Of a DNA stretch of 64,000 nt, positions 24,822 to 35,775 are shown one piece after another (positions within the stretch are counted from its first letter, which is position 1; each line of letters opens with the position of its first letter). The notes under the pieces were generated by a model that was not told the DNA's origin, searched no databases, and was given only the letters and a program-made list of their open reading frames with translations. The DNA lies in the NCBI GenBank assembly GCA_020637775.1, contig JACKJV010000005.1, positions 196,670-260,669 of the forward strand, given 5' to 3'. Position numbers and translations under genes: made by a program. The stretch is from Brucellaceae bacterium. GTDB lineage: Bacteria; Pseudomonadota; Alphaproteobacteria; Rhizobiales; Rhizobiaceae.

Positions 24822-25517
24822 ATGAGCAGCAATGGCGCCCCTGTTTCCGTGTCCCTGTTCCGGCTGGCGGGCCTGGCCTATCTCGTGATCATCCTGGCGG
24901 GTGTCAGCGCAGAGGCGCTGCTGCGCGGGCCGCTGATCGACTATTCCGATGCAGCGGCAACGGCCATTTCCCTGCGCGAGAACAGCGCGCAATTCCGGCT
25001 TTCCATCGCGGCTGACCTGGCGATGGCGCTTTGCGATGCGCTTCTCGCCATCCTGCTCTTCCTGGTCTTCCGCGGTATTTCCTTCTCCCTGGCGCTGGCA
25101 GCGCTGGTGTTCCGGCTGATCCAGACGGTGGTCATCGCGGTCAATCTGCTGGCGCTGCAAGCCGCGTGGCTGCTGGCCGCTGGCGACGCTTCCACCAGCG
25201 AACCGGCCAATATCCTGCTGCTCCTGGACACGCATCGCCACGGCTATGATCTCGGACTCGCCTTCTTCGCCGTCAATTGTTTCCTGACCGGCCTTCTGGT
25301 CATCCGGTCGGCCCTTTTTCCCCGCCTGCTGGGCATTGGCCTTGCAGCCAGCGGCATCGTCTATCTGGCCGGAAGCCTGAGCCGCTTTTTCGCCCCGGCC
25401 CTCCTGCCAGCCGTCCAGCCGGCCTATGTCGTGCCGCTCGTGGTGGAAAGCGCCTTCTGCGCCTGGCTGCTGCTTGCCCGTTTCCCGGACCGGGCGCCCG
25501 GCGCAAAACCGGCCTGA
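24822..25517 (+). CDS. DUF4386 family membrane protein
   Basis: 231 residues with six hydrophobic segments (about 10-30, 50-78, 85-115, 140-160, 165-185, 200-220). The [19 protein letters not shown] start and the [14 protein letters not shown] stretch between spans are those of the DUF4386 family, whose function is not known. The gene lies 69 bases after the histidine kinase on the same strand and may be read through from it. There is no clear ribosome site before the ATG. Confidence 0.8.
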   Translation: MSSNGAPVSVSLFRLAGLAYLVIILAGVSAEALLRGPLIDYSDAAATAISLRENSAQFRLSIAADLAMALCDALLAILLFLVFRGISFSLALAALVFRLIQTVVIAVNLLALQAAWLLAAGDASTSEPANILLLLDTHRHGYDLGLAFFAVNCFLTGLLVIRSALFPRLLGIGLAASGIVYLAGSLSRFFAPALLPAVQPAYVVPLVVESAFCAWLLLARFPDRAPGAKPA

Positions 25518-25591
25518 CAGGCGGCATCGGCGCCTTGGCCTTGGCGGAGCGGCATGCTAGGCCATTCGCCCGACATCCTGGCAGAAGGACC

Positions 25592-26380
25592 ATGCCCTTG
25601 CTCGACAAGCCGGCCGACCAGATCAGCCTGGCCTTTCTGGCCGCGGACACGCCGGAGGCGCGCGACGCTGCCAAGCGGCTGGCCGCGCTTTACGGGCAGG
25701 AAGACCCGGAGCGCGCGGACGTGATCGTGGCGCTGGGCGGCGACGGGTTCATGCTGCAAACGCTGCACGAGACGATGGACAGCGGCCGGCGCATCTATGG
25801 CATGAACCGGGGCACGATCGGCTTCCTGATGAACGAATACCGCGAAACGGACCTGCGTGAACGCATTTCCGCGGCGCTGGGCGAAACCATTCGCCCGCTT
25901 CGCATGGTGGCGGTGGACGATACCGGCGCGCTGCATCATGCCAATGCGCTCAACGAGGTCTCGCTGCTGCGCCAATCCTTCCAGGCGGCCAAGATCCGCA
26001 TCACTGTCGACGGCAAGGTGCGGCTGGACGAACTCATCTGCGACGGCGTGATGGTGGCCACACCCGCCGGATCGACTGCCTACAACCTGTCGGCCCACGG
26101 CCCGATCATTCCGCTGGATGCGCCCTTGCTGGCGCTCACGCCGGTCAGCCCGTTCCGGCCGCGGCGCTGGCGCGGCGCATTGCTGCCAAATCATGTCACG
26201 GTGGTTTTCGACATCCTGGAACCGGGCAAGCGGCCGGTCAACGCGGTGGCGGATCATTCGGAAGTGAAGTCCGTGGTCAAGGTCACGATCCGGGAGTCGC
26301 GCTCGGTCAGCGCCACCCTGCTCTTCGACGCAGAACACGGCTGGGACGAACGAATCCTGGCCGAGCAATTCCGCTATTGA
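25592..26380 (+). CDS. nadK: NAD kinase
   Basis: 262 residues, the size of rhizobial NadK. It phosphorylates NAD to NADP using ATP or polyphosphate. Family motifs: [10 protein letters not shown] (about 50-59) with the catalytic aspartate, the [15 protein letters not shown] segment, and the glycine-rich [24 protein letters not shown] chose the ATG at 25592 after AAGGA; the spacing is short, and a TTG two codons later is possible. The frame is open upstream only within the previous gene. Confidence 0.92.
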   Translation: MPLLDKPADQISLAFLAADTPEARDAAKRLAALYGQEDPERADVIVALGGDGFMLQTLHETMDSGRRIYGMNRGTIGFLMNEYRETDLRERISAALGETIRPLRMVAVDDTGALHHANALNEVSLLRQSFQAAKIRITVDGKVRLDELICDGVMVATPAGSTAYNLSAHGPIIPLDAPLLALTPVSPFRPRRWRGALLPNHVTVVFDILEPGKRPVNAVADHSEVKSVVKVTIRESRSVSATLLFDAEHGWDERILAEQFRY

Positions 26381-26528
26381 CCTTATTGGCGCATGAAAGC
26401 CGTGATTTGTACGGAAACTGTTGACTTTCGCGCCCATGACCCGTAGGGCGAAGCGAAATCGCCGGACAAAACTTGTGCGAAACCGTGCCTTGTCGTGCAC
26501 CATACTCTGAATAAGAGACCCAAACCAC
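26381..26528. other. Leader/promoter region of the RNA helicase
   Basis: 148 bases with no reading frame of note. TTGACT at 26421-26426 with TAGGGC 17 bases later is a weak sigma-70-like pair. The long leader fits cold-shock or autoregulated helicase genes, but nothing specific is visible. Confidence 0.35.
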
Positions 26529-28028
<1,500 letters not shown>

Positions 28029-28057
28029 CCGCTCCGGATATCCGGAACCGGACATGG

Positions 28058-28083
28058 AAAAGGACCCTTTGCGGGTCCTTTTT
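28058..28083 (+). terminator. Rho-independent terminator after the helicase
   Basis: Perfect stem AAAGGACCC / GGGTCCTTT (28059-28067 and 28073-28081) with loop TTTGC, followed by more T. It also could act on the convergent sufA gene because an A-run precedes the stem. Confidence 0.88.
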
Positions 28084-28118
28084 GCATTTCTTCGTTGTCT
28101 ATTGAACCGTTGGGCGGT

Positions 28119-28499
28119 TCAGGCCGCGCCACGCGCCTCGGCAAGCGCCTTCAGGTCGGCAGGCTTGAGTTCGACAGACTCGCCGCAGCCGCAGGCCGAT
28201 GACTGGTTCGGATTGTTGAAGACAAAGCCGCTGCGCAGCGTCGTCACCTCGAAATCCATCTGGGTTCCAAGCAGGTACAGCGTTGCGGCGGGGTCGACCC
28301 AGACCCTGGCGCCGTCGTGCTCGATCACGTCGTCCCTGGCGTTCGGCTCTTTCACGGCATCGATGGTGTATTCCATGCCGGCGCAGCCGCCTTTCTTGAT
28401 GCCGACGCGGATGCCGGCCACGCCTTCGTGGGCCTCGACCACCTCGCGCACACGCGCGGCAGCGGCATCGGTCATGGTCATGATTTCAAAACGGGCCAT
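28119..28499 (-). CDS. sufA: Iron-sulfur assembly scaffold/carrier SufA (HesB family)
   Basis: 126 residues. The three cysteines that hold the cluster are present: C in KKGGCAGMEYT and the pair in SSACGCGESV. SufA takes clusters from the SufBCD complex and hands them to target proteins. I chose the second ATG (28499), directly after GGAGGA; the upstream ATG would include that site in the coding part. It is the last gene of the suf operon and converges on the helicase gene. Confidence 0.92.
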   Translation of the reverse strand: MARFEIMTMTDAAAARVREVVEAHEGVAGIRVGIKKGGCAGMEYTIDAVKEPNARDDVIEHDGARVWVDPAATLYLLGTQMDFEVTTLRSGFVFNNPNQSSACGCGESVELKPADLKALAEARGAA

Positions 28500-28613
28500 T
28501 CTTCCTCCATTCAACGCGGGTTCAAGGCCTGCGCAACGGGTTTCGGGCTGTGGTTCACACCTTCAAAGATGGGGCATGCAAGCGCATAGCGCAAGGCCAG
28601 CCCCGGCGGGCGA

Positions 28614-29009
28614 TCAATACCAGCCGACGGCGACCTGGGCTTCTTCCGACATGCGGTCAGGCGTCCATGGCGGATCGAATGTCATCGCCACGTCGACCTG
28701 GCCGACGCCTTCCACGGAACTGACCGCGTTTTGCACCCAGCCCGGCATCTCGCCGGCCACGGGACAGCCGGGCGCCGTCAGGGTCATCAGGATCGACACG
28801 GACCGGTCATCCTCGATGTCGATCCGGTAGATCAGACCCAGTTCATAAATGTCGGCCGGAATCTCGGGATCGTATACGGTCTTCAGCGCACCGACAATAT
28901 CATCGGTCAGGCGGGCAAGTTCCTCGGCGGGAATGGCCGAGGACGCGTGCAGCCCGTCATCGGCTGCGGTGTCGATATTCTGGGCCTGTTCATCAGTCAT
29001 GGCGTTCAT
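28614..29009 (-). CDS. sufT: SUF-associated MIP18/DUF59 protein SufT
   Basis: 131 residues. The core (about 30-125) has the MIP18 fold, with YDPEIPADIYELGLIYRI, the cysteine in LTAPGCPVAGEMPGW, and DPPWTPDRMSEEA. SufT helps mature certain Fe-S proteins. The N-terminal 30 residues are acidic and variable. Its ATG overlaps the sufS stop by four bases, so it is coupled to sufS. Confidence 0.92.
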   Translation of the reverse strand: MNAMTDEQAQNIDTAADDGLHASSAIPAEELARLTDDIVGALKTVYDPEIPADIYELGLIYRIDIEDDRSVSILMTLTAPGCPVAGEMPGWVQNAVSSVEGVGQVDVAMTFDPPWTPDRMSEEAQVAVGWY

Positions 29010-30247
29010 CCAAAAAAGTTGCGGGCCTTTTCCAACGCTTCAGCCAGGGCGTCAACCTCGGCATGGGTGTTGTAGAGGCCGAAAGAGGCGCGGCAGGTCG
29101 ATGTCACGCCATAGCGCTTGAGCAGGGGCTGGGCACAATGGGTGCCGGCGCGGACCGCGACCCCTGCCCTGTCGATCACCATTGATACGTCGTGGGCGTG
29201 GATGCCCTCCAGTTCGAACGAAACAATGGCACCCTTGCCCGGCGCGTTGCCGAAAATGCGCAGCGAATTGATGCGTGAAAGCCGCTCATGGGCATAGTCA
29301 CGCAGCGAGGCCTCGTGGGCGGCGATGTTTTCGCGGCCCAACGCCTGCATGTAGTCCAGCGCCGCGCCCAGGCCGATGGCCTGGACGATGGGCGGTGTGC
29401 CGGCCTCGAAGCGATGCGGTGGATGGTTGTAAGTGACCTTGTCCTCGGTCACCTCCTCGATCATTTCGCCGCCGCCCATGAACGGGCGCATGGATTCCAG
29501 CCGTTCCTTGCGGCCATACAGCACACCGATGCCCGAAGGCCCATAGACCTTGTGACCGGTGAAGACATACCAGTCGCAGTCCAGGTCCTGCACGTCGACG
29601 GGCATGTGAACCGCTGCCTGGCTGCCATCGACCAGCACGGGAATACCCCGTTCACGGGCAATGCGGCAGATCTCGCGGATCGGCGTCACCGTGCCGAGCA
29701 CATTGGACATGTGGGTGATGGCGATGAGTTTCGTGCGCTCCGTGAGGCAGGCCTTGAAGGCTTCCAAGTCGAAGCCGCCATCCGCATCCACGGGTGCCCA
29801 GACCAGCTTCGCGCCCTTGCGTTCGCGCACGAAATGCCACGGCACGATGTTGGAATGGTGCTCCATGATGGAGAGAACGATCTCGTCGCCCTCGCCGAGA
29901 TGGGCAAGTGCATGCCCGTAGGCCACCGTGTTGATCGCCTCGGTTGCCGACTTGGTGAAGACGATTTCGTCGACCGAGCCCGCATTGAGAAAGGCACGAA
30001 CCTTTTCCCGCGCCCCTTCATAGGCGTCCGTTGCGGCATTCGACAGGAAATGCAGGCCACGATGGACATTGGCATATTCGTGCGAATAGGCATGGGTCAC
30101 GGCGTCAATGACGGCCTGCGGCTTCTGGGCCGAAGCGCCATTGTCGAGATAGACCAGCGGTTTCCCGTGTACCTGGCGCGCCAGGATCGGAAAGTCGCGC
30201 CGGACCGTTTCGACGTCATAGGCATTGCGTGTCAGCGTCTCAGCCAT
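29006..30247 (-). CDS. sufS: Group II cysteine desulfurase SufS
   Basis: 413 residues. The PLP lysine is in VFTGHKVYGPSG and the catalytic cysteine is in RAGTHCAQPLL. The N-terminus has YLDNGASAQKPQAVI, typical of the SufS/CsdA group. It mobilises sulfur from cysteine as a persulfide for cluster building. I chose the ATG at 30247 because GCGGAG lies just upstream; an in-frame ATG 24 bases earlier has none. A 126-base gap separates it from sufD. No sufE is present in the window, so the sulfur acceptor is unlinked or not needed. Confidence 0.93.
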   Translation of the reverse strand: MAETLTRNAYDVETVRRDFPILARQVHGKPLVYLDNGASAQKPQAVIDAVTHAYSHEYANVHRGLHFLSNAATDAYEGAREKVRAFLNAGSVDEIVFTKSATEAINTVAYGHALAHLGEGDEIVLSIMEHHSNIVPWHFVRERKGAKLVWAPVDADGGFDLEAFKACLTERTKLIAITHMSNVLGTVTPIREICRIARERGIPVLVDGSQAAVHMPVDVQDLDCDWYVFTGHKVYGPSGIGVLYGRKERLESMRPFMGGGEMIEEVTEDKVTYNHPPHRFEAGTPPIVQAIGLGAALDYMQALGRENIAAHEASLRDYAHERLSRINSLRIFGNAPGKGAIVSFELEGIHAHDVSMVIDRAGVAVRAGTHCAQPLLKRYGVTSTCRASFGLYNTHAEVDALAEALEKARNFFG

Positions 30248-30373
30248 GGCATTCTCCGCTTTGCATTGCATGTGCGGCCGGGCGCAGTGCCTTGCCCGAG
30301 CCGCTCTTACGCCGCCGGAGGGCCGGCAACGTTGCCGTTTCGCAAATTCGCCGGTTTCCGGTCATGGCTGTTC

Positions 30374-31645
30374 CTATCCGTGCGCCGCGAACCAGGCGTC
30401 GAGCTTTTCCTCAAGCGCGCCGACCAGTGCCTCGTCGTCCAGTTCCTCGATCACCTCGGCGACAAACGCCTTGACCAGCAGACGGCGGGCTTCCTTCTCC
30501 GGAATGCCGCGCGCCATGAGGTAGAAGAGGTGATCGTGGTCGATCTCGGCCACGGTCGCCCCGTGGCCGCAGGCCACGTCGTCGGCGAAGATCTCCAGTT
30601 CCGGCTTGGCGGAGAAATCGGCGTCGTCCGACATGAGCAGCGAATTGCAGGCCATGCGGGCATCGGTTTTCTGTGCGATGCGATGCACGTTGATCCGGCC
30701 CTGGAAGACGCCCCTGGCCTTGCCCATCACGACATTGCGCACGACTTCGGTCGACGTGGTATCCGGCACGGTGTGGTCCAGAACCATGGTCAGGTCGGTA
30801 TGCCCTTCGCCGGCCAGGAGGTTGACCGTGCGCAGCTGGAAATCCGCGCCCTCGCCCCTGACTGCCACGACCACTTCCTCGCGCACCAGCTTTCCGCCAG
30901 CATTCATGATGAAAAGGCGCAGCTTCGCGTCCTTGCCAAGCGTGGCCGAAAAGCTGGACAGAAGCGAGGTGCTATCGGGCTGTTCCTGAACGACAATCCA
31001 GTTCACCTCGGCGCCCTCATCCAGCGTCAGGTCGGTCACCGAGGTGACCAGGGCCGCGCCCTGGCCGGATTGGCGCTCGACGATGGTGGCCCTGGCGCCA
31101 GCCCCCACGGAAACCGGAAAGCGGGCATGGACCTGGCCGCCCCCGTGGACATTCTGCATTTCCACGGGCACGTCCACCTCGGCGCCGGCCTCGATGTCCA
31201 AGGCCCAGCCACCGGAGACGAAGGCGGCATTGAGCGCACCGACGGTATCGTCGGCGTCGCGCGCGGCAAGCGACGGCGCCAGCGAACCGTCGGCAAGCAG
31301 TTCCGTCAGCGGACGGAAGGTGACACCGTCGATATTGTCATCGGCCTGCAGTGCCTGGCCGTTGGCCGTGATGGCGATGGCGGAATGTTCCAGCAGCTCG
31401 GCGACCGGTTCGGCCTGGGCTTCCTGGACATAGGCCGGCACGTCGGAGAGAAGGCGGCGCAAATCGGTGTAATGCCAGGCCTCGACGCGGCGCGTCGGCA
31501 GGCCGGCCTTGCGGAAGCCGTCAAAGGCCAGATCGCGCGCGCGCGCCACATCCGGATTTCCGGACAGGCGGGAGAAGCGCTCGCCATAGCCGTCGATCAG
31601 CGCCTGTTCGGCGGGCGTCGGCTTGGGTGCTGTCTGTATGTTCAT
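30374..31645 (-). CDS. sufD: Fe-S assembly complex subunit SufD
   Basis: 423 residues. A variable N-terminal half is followed by the beta-helix core shared with SufB. That core has the FQGRINVHRIAQKTDARMACN segment (only partly quoted) and the terminal CGHGATVAEIDHDHLFYLMARGI with the conserved histidine. SufD pairs with SufB and SufC in the scaffold complex. I chose the ATG at 31645 after GAGG. It lies ten bases after sufC. Confidence 0.93.
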   Translation of the reverse strand: MNIQTAPKPTPAEQALIDGYGERFSRLSGNPDVARARDLAFDGFRKAGLPTRRVEAWHYTDLRRLLSDVPAYVQEAQAEPVAELLEHSAIAITANGQALQADDNIDGVTFRPLTELLADGSLAPSLAARDADDTVGALNAAFVSGGWALDIEAGAEVDVPVEMQNVHGGGQVHARFPVSVGAGARATIVERQSGQGAALVTSVTDLTLDEGAEVNWIVVQEQPDSTSLLSSFSATLGKDAKLRLFIMNAGGKLVREEVVVAVRGEGADFQLRTVNLLAGEGHTDLTMVLDHTVPDTTSTEVVRNVVMGKARGVFQGRINVHRIAQKTDARMACNSLLMSDDADFSAKPELEIFADDVACGHGATVAEIDHDHLFYLMARGIPEKEARRLLVKAFVAEVIEELDDEALVGALEEKLDAWFAAHG

Positions 31646-31655
31646 CGCGGGCACC

Positions 31656-32411
31656 TCACGCGGCTTCGTCGATCACGTCGGCATAGCCGTTCTGCTCCAG
31701 ATGCAGCGCCAGTTCCGCGCCGCCCGACTTGATGATGCGGCCCTTGTAGAGCACATGCACCGTATCCGGCACGATATGGTCGAGCAGCCGCTGGTAGTGG
31801 GTGATCACAAGGAAGGCGCGATCGGGCGAACGCAGCGCGTTGACGCCATCGGCAACAATCTTCAAGGCATCGATGTCGAGGCCGGAATCGGTCTCGTCCA
31901 GCACGCAGAGGGTGGGCTCCAGAAGTTTCATCTGCAGGATTTCCGCGCGCTTCTTCTCGCCGCCGGAGAAGCCGACATTGAGCGGACGCTTGAGCATGCC
32001 CATGTCCATTTCAAGGCTGGAGGCGGCTTCCTTCACCTTGCGCATCAGATCGGGGATCTTCAGCGGCTCCTCGCCACGCGCCTTGTGCTGGGCGTTCAGC
32101 GCGGTCTTGAGGAATTCCATCGTGGCAACGCCCGGTATCTCCATGGGATACTGGAAGGCCAGGAACACGCCCGACGCGGCACGTTCGGCCGGGTCCATTT
32201 CGAGCACGCTTTCGCCATTCCACAGGATGTCACCCTCGGTGACCTCATAATCCTCACGGCCGGCGATGACATAGGACAGCGTGGACTTGCCGGAGCCGTT
32301 CGGCCCCATGATGGCGGCAACCTCGCCCTTCTTCACGGTCAGGTCGAGACCCTTGATGATCTCGGTGCCATCCTCGGCGATGCGCGCATGCAGGTTCTTG
32401 ATCTCGAGCAT
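31656..32411 (-). CDS. sufC: Fe-S assembly ATPase SufC
   Basis: 251 residues, an ABC-type ATPase that is not a transporter. Walker A GPNGSGKST, signature FSGGEKKRAEILQ, Walker B LCVLDETDSGLDIDAL and the H-loop VITHYQR are all intact. ATP hydrolysis drives conformational change in the SufB-SufD scaffold. Confidence 0.96.
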   Translation of the reverse strand: MLEIKNLHARIAEDGTEIIKGLDLTVKKGEVAAIMGPNGSGKSTLSYVIAGREDYEVTEGDILWNGESVLEMDPAERAASGVFLAFQYPMEIPGVATMEFLKTALNAQHKARGEEPLKIPDLMRKVKEAASSLEMDMGMLKRPLNVGFSGGEKKRAEILQMKLLEPTLCVLDETDSGLDIDALKIVADGVNALRSPDRAFLVITHYQRLLDHIVPDTVHVLYKGRIIKSGGAELALHLEQNGYADVIDEAA

Positions 32412-32489
32412 TGCAGGTTCTTTCGTTTTTCCCGGCCAGCCATGGCGGCCGTCTGTTTCGTCCGCGCGGTCCCGCCGCGCCTGTCTGTA

Positions 32490-32672
32490 CTAGTTGCGGG
32501 CCCGGAACAGGCCGCGCGCGGCAAAGCTGATGCCGGCAATGGCCCCCAGAATGGCAGCGCTTGTGAGCGGCGAGCCAAAGGGCGCCAGCCAGAAGCCGAG
32601 GCCGCAGGCGATCAGGATGGAGATGGCGCCAGCGATCCGTTCGGCACCCGGTCCCGGTTTGGCCTTGGCCAT
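32490..32672 (-). CDS. Small membrane protein between sufB and sufC
   Basis: 60 residues: a basic N-terminus, two hydrophobic stretches (about 14-30 and 36-52, the first GAISILIACGLGFWLAPFG), then a basic FRARN end. A strong GGAGGA sits before the ATG. It lies in the middle of the suf operon between sufB (31 bases upstream) and sufC (78 bases downstream) on the same strand. I do not recognise a family. It may tether the machinery at the membrane or be an unrelated passenger. Confidence 0.65.
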   Translation of the reverse strand: MAKAKPGPGAERIAGAISILIACGLGFWLAPFGSPLTSAAILGAIAGISFAARGLFRARN

Positions 32673-32703
32673 GACGCTTCCTCCGTCTGCAGGTCCCCGA
32701 AGG

Positions 32704-34224
32704 TCACCCGACGCTGCCTTCCAGCGAAATGCCGATCAGCTTCTGGGCCTCGACGGCGAATTCCATCGGCAGTTCCTGGATGACTTCCTTGACGAAGCCG
32801 TTGACGATCAGCGCGATTGCCTCCTCTTCGGGAATGCCGCGCTGCATGACATAGAAAAGCTGGTCCTCGGAAATCTTCGACGTGGTCGCCTCGTGCTCCA
32901 GCTTGGCCGAGGCATTCTTCGCCTCGATATAGGGCACGGTATGCGCGCCGCAGTCATTGCCGATCAGCAGGCTGTCGCACTGGGTGAAGTTGCGTGCATT
33001 TTCCGCCTTGCGGTGGACGGAAACCTGGCCGCGATAGGTGTTGTTGGAATTGCCGGCGGAAATGCCCTTGGAGATGATGCGGCTGGTGGTGTTCTTGCCC
33101 AGATGAAGCATCTTGGTGCCGCTATCGATCTGCTGATGGCCGTTCGACACGGCAATCGAATAGAACTCGCCGCGCGAATTGTCGCCGCGCAGGATGCAGG
33201 ACGGGTATTTCCACGTGATCGCCGAACCGGTCTCGACCTGGGTCCAGGAGATCTTTGAATTGGCACCGCGGCAATCGCCACGCTTGGTGACGAAGTTGTA
33301 GATGCCGCCCTTGCCGTCCTTGTCGCCGGGATACCAGTTCTGCACGGTGGAGTACTTGATCTCGGCATCGTCGAGCGCCACAAGTTCGACCACGGCGGCG
33401 TGAAGCTGGTTCTCGTCGCGCTGCGGCGCCGTGCAGCCTTCCAGATAGGAAACGTAGGCGCCTTCCTCGGCGATGATGAGGGTGCGCTCGAACTGGCCGG
33501 TATTCTTCTCGTTGATGCGGAAATAGGTGGACAGTTCCATCGGGCAGCGCACACCCTTCGGCACGAAGACGAAGGAGCCGTCGGTGAAGACGGCGGAATT
33601 CAGCGTTGCATAGAAATTGTCCGTCTTGGGCACGACCGAGCCCAGATATTTCTGCACCAGTTCCGGATGCTCGCGAATGGCCTCGGAGATCGAGCAGAAA
33701 ATCACGCCGGCCTTGGCCAGTTCCTCCTTGAAGGTGGTGACGACGGAGACGCTGTCGAACACGGCATCGACCGCCACGCGGCCCGAGGCGTAGACGTTGT
33801 CGCCGATCTCGTCGAGTTCACTCTTTTCGCCCGGCTTGCGCACACCGGCGAGGATTTCCTGCTCCTTGAGCGGAATACCGAGCTTCTCGTAGGTCGCCAG
33901 CAGTTCGGGATCGACCTCGTCGAGCGATTTCGGCCCGGCCTGGTCCTTGGGCGCGGCATAGTAGCTCAGCGCCTGGAAGTCGATGTCCGGATAGTCCACC
34001 CGCGCCCAGGAGGGCTCGGCCATGGTCTGCCAGCGGCGGAACGCGTCCAGACGCCATTGCAGCATCCAGTCCGGTTCGTTCTTCTTGTGGGAAATGAGCC
34101 GGATGATGTCCTCGGACAGGCCAGGCGGGGCCTTGTCCATCTCGATCAGCGTCTCGAAACCATACTTGTACTGGTCCACATCGATCTTGCGGACCTGCTC
34201 GATCGTCTCCTGCACGGCAGGCAT
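32704..34224 (-). CDS. sufB: Fe-S assembly scaffold SufB
   Basis: 506 residues, standard size. The beta-helix core and C-terminal signature are present: the [19 protein letters not shown] region (part quoted), then [13 protein letters not shown] strands, a conserved cysteine in [20 protein letters not shown] and the [21 protein letters not shown] end. SufB is the site where the nascent cluster forms. A 180-base leader separates it from the upstream desulfurase gene and holds a perfect hairpin. Confidence 0.95.
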   Translation of the reverse strand: MPAVQETIEQVRKIDVDQYKYGFETLIEMDKAPPGLSEDIIRLISHKKNEPDWMLQWRLDAFRRWQTMAEPSWARVDYPDIDFQALSYYAAPKDQAGPKSLDEVDPELLATYEKLGIPLKEQEILAGVRKPGEKSELDEIGDNVYASGRVAVDAVFDSVSVVTTFKEELAKAGVIFCSISEAIREHPELVQKYLGSVVPKTDNFYATLNSAVFTDGSFVFVPKGVRCPMELSTYFRINEKNTGQFERTLIIAEEGAYVSYLEGCTAPQRDENQLHAAVVELVALDDAEIKYSTVQNWYPGDKDGKGGIYNFVTKRGDCRGANSKISWTQVETGSAITWKYPSCILRGDNSRGEFYSIAVSNGHQQIDSGTKMLHLGKNTTSRIISKGISAGNSNNTYRGQVSVHRKAENARNFTQCDSLLIGNDCGAHTVPYIEAKNASAKLEHEATTSKISEDQLFYVMQRGIPEEEAIALIVNGFVKEVIQELPMEFAVEAQKLIGISLEGSVG

Positions 34225-34403
34225 TGGCGTTCTCCATCCTTGCCGGATTCAAGGTCCGGCAGTTGTCGACGTCATATGGCATGTCCCGCAATCGCGGGAC
34301 CGTGCCCTTTATCTAGTGACCCGACGGGGAAATGTAACGGTTTTCACCTGCATTTCCTCGCCCGCCCCCGCATTTTCATGGCCTGCGGGCCAGCCATTCC
34401 CGC
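34225..34403. other. sufB leader with hairpin
   Basis: A 179-base gap inside the suf operon. GTCCCGC at 34283-34289 and GCGGGAC at 34294-34300 form a perfect 7-base hairpin with loop AATC. There is no T-run after it on the minus strand, so it is not an evident terminator. The T-rich GTTTTCACCTGCATTT stretch nearby could belong to a second promoter. No reading frame is seen. Confidence 0.45.
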
Positions 34404-35555
34404 TCACGCGGCCTTGCGGCGCGCAAGCAAAGTTCCGATCGCCTCGACAAGGCGGTCCAGTTCTTCCCCTGTGGTGGCCGGTCCGATGGAGACGCGCAGC
34501 GCGCCCAGAGCGGCATCGGCGCCCATCGCCTCCAGCACATGGCTGGGGCCGACCTTGCCGGAGGAACAGGCCGAACCGGCGGACACCCGCAACCCTTCGA
34601 GATCCAGCGCGATCTGCGCCGTCTCCGCCTTGAGCCCCGGGATCGAGAAGAACGACGTGTTGGCGATACGCGGCGCAGTGCGTCCATGGATCACAAGGCC
34701 CGGTACGATTTCTTCCAGCCGTGCCTCGAAGGCATCGCGCAAACCTGCCACGTCCGACATGACGGACAAGGCCTGCGCTGCCTCCTGCGCGGCGGCACCG
34801 AAACCCGCAATCCCCGCCACGTTCTCCGTGCCGGCGCGATGGCCCCGCTCCTGGCCGCCACCCCGGATGAGCGGCGCGGGCATCAGCAGCCCATCGCGGG
34901 CGATGAAGGCGCCGGCGCCGCGCGGTCCACCCAGCTTGTGCGCAGAGAGAATCAGGAAATCGGCATAACCGGCTGCCATGTCGATAGAAACGCGGCCGGC
35001 GGCCTGCACGGCATCGACCACCAGCACTCCACCTGCATCGCCAACCACGGCACGGATAGCGCCGAGCGGCTGAAGCACGCCGGTCTCATTGTTGGCGGCA
35101 TGCAAGGCGACCAGCGGCAGCCCGGTCTCGGCGTCATGGGCTTCCAGCGCGCGGCGCATGGCTTCCATGTCGGCAAGGCCGTCCGGGGCGACCGGCAGAA
35201 GCGTGACCTTCTCGCGCGGGAATTGCCCGCCCGCCAGAAGGCAGGGATGATCGCTTGCCAGGACATAGAGATGCGAACAGGTGAGCGCGGCGCGGCCCAT
35301 GCGCCAATGCGGCGTCAGCAGCGTGGCCGCGGCTTCCGTGGCGCCAGAGGTGAAGACGACATGCTCGGCGGAGGCGTTGACCAGGCTGGCGACGTGGCGG
35401 CGGGAGTCCTCGATGATCCTGCGGGCAGCCTTGCCGTCGCGATGAACGGACGAGGGGTTGGCGTCGGCGGCAAGCGACGACACAATGGCTCCGCGCGCGG
35501 TTTCGAGCAGCGGCGCGCTGGCATTGTAGTCGAGATAGGCCGGCGTCTTCGCCAT
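34404..35555 (-). CDS. Group I (IscS/NifS-type) cysteine desulfurase
   Basis: 383 residues. The N-terminus YLDYNASAPLLETA, the PLP lysine in LILSAHKLGGPRGAG, RGGGQERGHRAGTENVAG, and the catalytic-cysteine loop SAGSACSSGKVGPSHVL mark the IscS/NifS group. It is the first gene of the suf operon, which also has a group II enzyme (sufS), so there are two sulfur donors in one operon. I chose the ATG at 35555, where the conserved N-terminus begins; the frame is open 108 bases further upstream, up to the Irr-type operator. Confidence 0.9.
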   Translation of the reverse strand: MAKTPAYLDYNASAPLLETARGAIVSSLAADANPSSVHRDGKAARRIIEDSRRHVASLVNASAEHVVFTSGATEAAATLLTPHWRMGRAALTCSHLYVLASDHPCLLAGGQFPREKVTLLPVAPDGLADMEAMRRALEAHDAETGLPLVALHAANNETGVLQPLGAIRAVVGDAGGVLVVDAVQAAGRVSIDMAAGYADFLILSAHKLGGPRGAGAFIARDGLLMPAPLIRGGGQERGHRAGTENVAGIAGFGAAAQEAAQALSVMSDVAGLRDAFEARLEEIVPGLVIHGRTAPRIANTSFFSIPGLKAETAQIALDLEGLRVSAGSACSSGKVGPSHVLEAMGADAALGALRVSIGPATTGEELDRLVEAIGTLLARRKAA

Positions 35556-35665
35556 GATCCGATTCGGTCCCTCGCCGCCCTGATTGGGCGCAAAGTCGTT
35601 ATTTTCTTGAAACGAAAGGCCCGACTGTCCTATCAAGCCGTCCGCCAGAGGCGGTGTTTCCACCT

Positions 35666-35682
35666 CTTAGAACTATTCTAAA
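35666..35682 (-). promoter_or_regulatory. Irr-type iron control element (ICE) upstream of the suf operon
   Basis: TTAGAACTATTCTAA (35667-35681) is a perfect 6-3-6 palindrome. It extends with A at 35682 to match the rhizobial ICE pattern TTTAGAA-N3-TTCTAAA with one edge mismatch. Irr binds such sites and controls iron and haem genes in Hyphomicrobiales, and suf operons are known members of that regulon. Its position about 110 bases before the first suf gene fits. It also lies 94 bases before the divergent hydrolase. Confidence 0.75.
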
Positions 35683-35775
35683 CGTGTTTCTAGGGAGAGC
35701 GCCAGTCCCCGTCAAGCCGCGCGAAAGCAACCTTTCGTGCAAAACGGGACCGCCTCCAGACAAGAAGGACCGAAC

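Noticed and set aside
28033..28044. Palindrome CCGGATATCCGG after the helicase gene
   Set aside because: It is a perfect 12-base palindrome, but it has no spacer for a hairpin and sits just before a real terminator; likely chance or part of the 3' end.
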